Below are positions 61,117 through 64,000 of a stretch of 64,000 bases of DNA, in pieces. The notes beneath the pieces were generated by a model, which saw nothing but the letters and a program-made list of their open reading frames with translations, made no database searches and had not been told where the DNA came from. Within the stretch, counting starts at the first letter, position 1. The number at the start of each line of letters is the position of its first letter. This DNA comes from an uncultured Bacilli bacterium (GTDB lineage: Bacteria; Bacillota_I; Bacilli_A; RFN20; CAG-631): assembly GCA_934201705.1 (NCBI GenBank), contig CAKPXF010000007.1, forward strand, positions 1-64,000, given 5' to 3'. The position numbers were made by a program, and so were the translations under genes.

Positions 61117-64000
61117 TTAAATTAATTTTTCTTTTAATTTCAAACAAATATAAAGAATGAACAAAGTGAATAAAGTTGGTGAAGCTATACCTTTACAGCC
61201 TTTATTATCTATAGAGGTAGAAGGTAGCTTTTCTATTATAAGATTAGTTATTTCATTATTATCCTTATCAAAGTGTTTATTACAATATAAGCAGTCCTTA
61301 TGTGCCTTAACACCACTTTCATTTATTGTTGGCACAACTTCTTCAATCCATTCGCCAAAATTATGATTGTTAGGATTAATAGGTATAATTAGATTTGGAT
61401 AATCAATAGCATTTTCTTTGTCGTTAATATCAAAGTATTTATTACAAACCGAGCAAATGTAATAATCTTTTAATCCTTCTTTAGTACAAGTTGCTTCATA
61501 TCCTTTAATAAATGTTAACTTATGAGATCCAACTAGTTTGATGCTATCCTTAAAAATTTCATTTACTCCTAAAGAATCAGTAAAAAACTTATCACATTTA
61601 CTACAATGATAATAAGCAATATTGCCATCACTAGTACATGTAGGTTCTACTCTATCAAAAAATGTTAAACTATGTGTTGCTTTAATAATGGTATCATCTA
61701 AAGCTATTTCGTTATTGGCATCTTTATCAGTAAAGTATTTATTACAAGTAGTACAATAATAGTAAGAAATATGACCATTAGTAGTACAAGTTGAGTTAAC
61801 TTTATCAATAAACTTTAAACTATGCTTGTTAGGATTAATTGGTATAATCAAGCTAGAATAATCAATAGCATTTTCTTTGTCATTAATATCAAAATAACTA
61901 TTACAAGCTGAACAAATGTAATAATCTTTTAATCCTTCTTTAGTACAAGTGGCTTCGTGTCCTTTAACAAATGTTAGCTTATGAGAACCAATTAGTTTGA
62001 TGCTATCCTTAGGAATTTCATTTGCTCCTAAAGAATCAGTAAAGTACTTATCGCATTTACTACAATGATAATAAGCTATATTGCCATCACTAGTACATGT
62101 AGGTTCTACTCTATCAAAGAATGTTAAATTATGTTGTGCTTTAATTATTGTATCATCTAAAGTAATTTCGTTATTAGCTTCTTTATCAGTAAAATACTTA
62201 TTACAATCAGGACAATAATAGTAAGAAATATGACCATTAGTAGTACAAGTATCATCAACTTTATCAACAAATTGAAGATTATGAGTATGCTCAGGTGTAT
62301 TATTTTTAATGCCTTCAATTGTAAATTCTAATGTTGTTTCGTTCATGCTTGTAACTTCAATAAATAAGTCATCAGTTATTTCAATATATTCGCCTTCTTT
62401 AACTGCAGCATCTGATTTAGTACTATATATTCCATGAGAATAAACAACTAATTGATTACTTCCATTTAGATTAGAAGGATATTTTATACCAGTTTTAGCA
62501 AGATAGCATACAAGTCCACTTTTTAATGTTTGCCCTTTTATTAATTCATTATTTTTACATGAATACAATTCCTTTGATTTAGTATCATACTTATTAATAC
62601 TTCCATCAAATCTTCTATATTCTAAATATAATGTTTTATCAATTTCTGGAATATCTAATTTATAGCCTACTACATTAGATGAATAAGGGGCAGTAACATT
62701 TAGTGTATAGGTGCCATCCTTTGTTAAAGTTAATAGCTCATCATTGCTTACAAAGCCTAAGGCTTCCCTTTCTTTTATAGAAATATATTGAATGGCTGGT
62801 GTTAAAGGCTTTCCCATTGCTGACATGAAATAAATCTCACTAGATGAATCAGCCTTATATAAATCTAAAAGTCCAAAAATATGTAATGTTTCATGGCATA
62901 TCTTACCAGTTGAAGCAATTACTAGATTATCAGATGATTTATAAAGCGTTGATTCGCCATTTTGATTTTCATATGATAGTGTTAATTGAACATAAGAATT
63001 ACTTGTTATTGTTTTATTATTTTCTTTAATGCTTACAAGAGGATTATAGTATTGATAATCCCATAAAGGAGAACTCCAGCTAACAGATATATTTTGAACT
63101 GTAGGCTTATAAATAATAGTAATACAATCAATACTTCCATCATTATTTTTATCAAGCTCGCTATAACTATATTCATTACCATCTATATCAACAGGTTTAT
63201 TGCCATTTAAAAAAGCATTATTTATGGCATTAGCCCAATCCTCACGTAATTCACCAGCTCTTAAATTTTCATCCTCTTTATTATAACCATTAGGATTAAG
63301 CTCATCCTTTAAAGCATAATATCCTCGAGGCTTTGATAAAGTTATTGATTCGTTGTTATTAAATAAGAATAAGGTTTTAATATTAACTTTACCATTTGAA
63401 ATAGAACTAAAATAATCATAAATTGAGTAATTACTTAAATTATAGGTATTGTTAATAATTTCCTTTACACTGCTTCCTTGATAAATATCATTTATAAATT
63501 CATCTTCATCACTAAACTTTGTTAAAACAACAAGATTTGTAAATGTAGAATTAGAATCTACTTGGCTTATATTTTTTGTTAATGCTTTAATTCTACCAAC
63601 ATAATTATTTAGCTTTGAAAAGCTTGATGATGTTTTAGTAAAAGAATAATCTTTGCCATTTTTTTCACATAGCCTTATTTTAGCATTACCAATACTAACC
63701 TTAACAACTATTGAAAACCATTCATCATTTTTAAGAATTACCTCATCGGTTAAAGAAATAGTTACATAGCCTCCATATATAAATTCCTTTGTTTCTTTAG
63801 CTATTAAAGTGCCATTAATAGGATTACTTGCATCTTTTAGATCTTTATATACTTCAACCTCTAATGAATAATTATTTCCATCAACTCCAACATTAATAGC
63901 TTTTAAGCTTTCATTACCTTTACTTTGATAAATATTAGCAACATATTTATCATTTCTTAAAGGAAAATCATCAATTTTACTATCATAAAAATAATTATTA
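61117..64000 (-). CDS. large surface metalloprotease with Cys-rich repeats (5' end outside window)
   Basis: The minus-strand frame is open from the right edge to the stop at 61117, so at least 960 residues are encoded; an apparent start at 62826 is internal. ICHETLHIFGLLDLY (62860-62900) is the HExxHxxGxxD zinc motif typical of M6/immune-inhibitor-A-like and other metzincin peptidases. Upstream are beta-rich stretches and DKNNDGSIDCI, a possible calcium loop. After the catalytic part come seven Cys-rich repeats of about 45-50 residues (pattern CTxxGxxxYYxCxxCxKYF), arranged as a 153-residue unit present twice plus a degenerate end. GCKG and a hydrophobic helix with a KLKEK tail close the protein, suggesting membrane anchoring outside the cell. 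Confidence 0.8.
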   Translation of the reverse strand, partial: NNYFYDSKIDDFPLRNDKYVANIYQSKGNESLKAINVGVDGNNYSLEVEVYKDLKDASNPINGTLIAKETKEFIYGGYVTISLTDEVILKNDEWFSIVVKVSIGNAKIRLCEKNGKDYSFTKTSSSFSKLNNYVGRIKALTKNISQVDSNSTFTNLVVLTKFSDEDEFINDIYQGSSVKEIINNTYNLSNYSIYDYFSSISNGKVNIKTLFLFNNNESITLSKPRGYYALKDELNPNGYNKEDENLRAGELREDWANAINNAFLNGNKPVDIDGNEYSYSELDKNNDGSIDCITIIYKPTVQNISVSWSSPLWDYQYYNPLVSIKENNKTITSNSYVQLTLSYENQNGESTLYKSSDNLVIASTGKICHETLHIFGLLDLYKADSSSEIYFMSAMGKPLTPAIQYISIKEREALGFVSNDELLTLTKDGTYTLNVTAPYSSNVVGYKLDIPEIDKTLYLEYRRFDGSINKYDTKSKELYSCKNNELIKGQTLKSGLVCYLAKTGIKYPSNLNGSNQLVVYSHGIYSTKSDAAVKEGEYIEITDDLFIEVTSMNETTLEFTIEGIKNNTPEHTHNLQFVDKVDDTCTTNGHISYYYCPDCNKYFTDKEANNEITLDDTIIKAQHNLTFFDRVEPTCTSDGNIAYYHCSKCDKYFTDSLGANEIPKDSIKLIGSHKLTFVKGHEATCTKEGLKDYYICSACNSYFDINDKENAIDYSSLIIPINPNKHSLKFIDKVNSTCTTNGHISYYYCTTCNKYFTDKDANNEIALDDTIIKATHSLTFFDRVEPTCTSDGNIAYYHCSKCDKFFTDSLGVNEIFKDSIKLVGSHKLTFIKGYEATCTKEGLKDYYICSVCNKYFDINDKENAIDYPNLIIPINPNNHNFGEWIEEVVPTINESGVKAHKDCLYCNKHFDKDNNEITNLIIEKLPSTSIDNKGCKGIASPTLFTLFILYICLKLKEKLI
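61380..62290 (-). repeat. 459-bp internal super-repeat in the protease gene
   Basis: The segment around 61692-61795 recurs at 62151-62253, an offset of 459 bases or 153 codons, with high identity. Flanking blocks repeat with the same offset: HCSKCDKYFTDSLG beside HCSKCDKFFTDSLG, and ATCTKEGLKDYYIC twice. Each super-unit holds three related Cys-rich modules. The period is a multiple of three, so copy number can change without breaking the frame. Confidence 0.85.

Noticed and set aside
62826..62828. Start codon of the surface protease at 62826
   Set aside because: The same frame continues upstream without a stop to 64000 and includes the HExxH motif, so this ATG is internal.
62844..63029. Plus-strand 61-residue frame
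   Set aside because: It lies antisense to the metalloprotease zinc-motif region, which is open on the minus strand to the window edge.

Overview
The window is AT-rich chromosomal DNA from a low-GC Gram-positive bacterium, most likely a gut-type member of Bacilli/Erysipelotrichia or a relative on the Mollicutes side. The evidence is Firmicute-type housekeeping genes (RNase YhaM, RecX, KtrAB, DegV, a SecA that ends without the C-terminal zinc motif), AGGAGG ribosome binding sites, TTGACA/TATAAT promoters and many U-tailed hairpin terminators. TGA is a real stop here: it terminates many genes, and RF2 is encoded by a prfB gene with a programmed +1 frameshift. I cannot name the genus from sequence alone.

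Layout. 1-10.1 kb is core: a membrane-anchored protein, class II aldolase, secA, prfB, a YitT-type membrane protein, folD and an FAD oxidoreductase. 10.1-10.9 kb is a decayed AbiE-type toxin-antitoxin locus (antitoxin intact, toxin cut to 67 residues). 11.1-17.4 kb is core or accessory metabolism: ADP-ribosylglycohydrolase, yhaM-recX-SGNH hydrolase (overlapping genes), a two-subunit chromate-type transporter and a DegV protein. Five tRNA genes follow (17.8-18.4 kb).

From just after tRNA-Leu(CAA) to about 46 kb lies a long accessory island. Its first part (18.7-31.9 kb) is the most interesting item in the window. A small Xre regulator and a structured, terminator-ended leader RNA precede a tightly packed seven-gene operon: a helical protein, a 1540-residue UPF1-like SF1 helicase with a coiled-coil insertion, a protein ending in a HEPN RNase motif, a coiled-coil protein, a ClpB-like AAA+ ATPase, an NrdG/PflA-like radical SAM protein and a second possibly HEPN-like protein. 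I do not recognise this combination as a named defence system. The HEPN gene is broken in this genome by an exact 23-bp tandem duplication. The island continues with paralogous Xre-fusion proteins, a decayed serine recombinase, an AlbA/Schlafen-type ATP-binding protein, an Xre-HEPN fusion with a partner, a Fic protein and several pseudogenes. Three diverged copies of a roughly 120-bp GC-richer element sit at the ends of successive modules.

46.3-49.2 kb holds an ECF sigma factor, an anti-sigma and a PepSY lipoprotein, plus a divergent flavodoxin-like reductase. 49.4-57.0 kb is a second defence-like cluster: an AIPR protein, a NERD/zinc-ribbon protein, a PLD-helicase-DUF3427 protein with a MutT-type NUDIX partner, and a small lipoprotein segment bounded by a 98-bp duplication of the NUDIX 3' end. 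57.0-64.0 kb returns to ordinary genes: an Xre regulator with a repeat-rich tail, a Gfo/Idh/MocA oxidoreductase and the KtrB-KtrA potassium system. The window ends inside a large minus-strand surface metalloprotease with a 153-residue Cys-rich super-repeat, which runs off the right edge.
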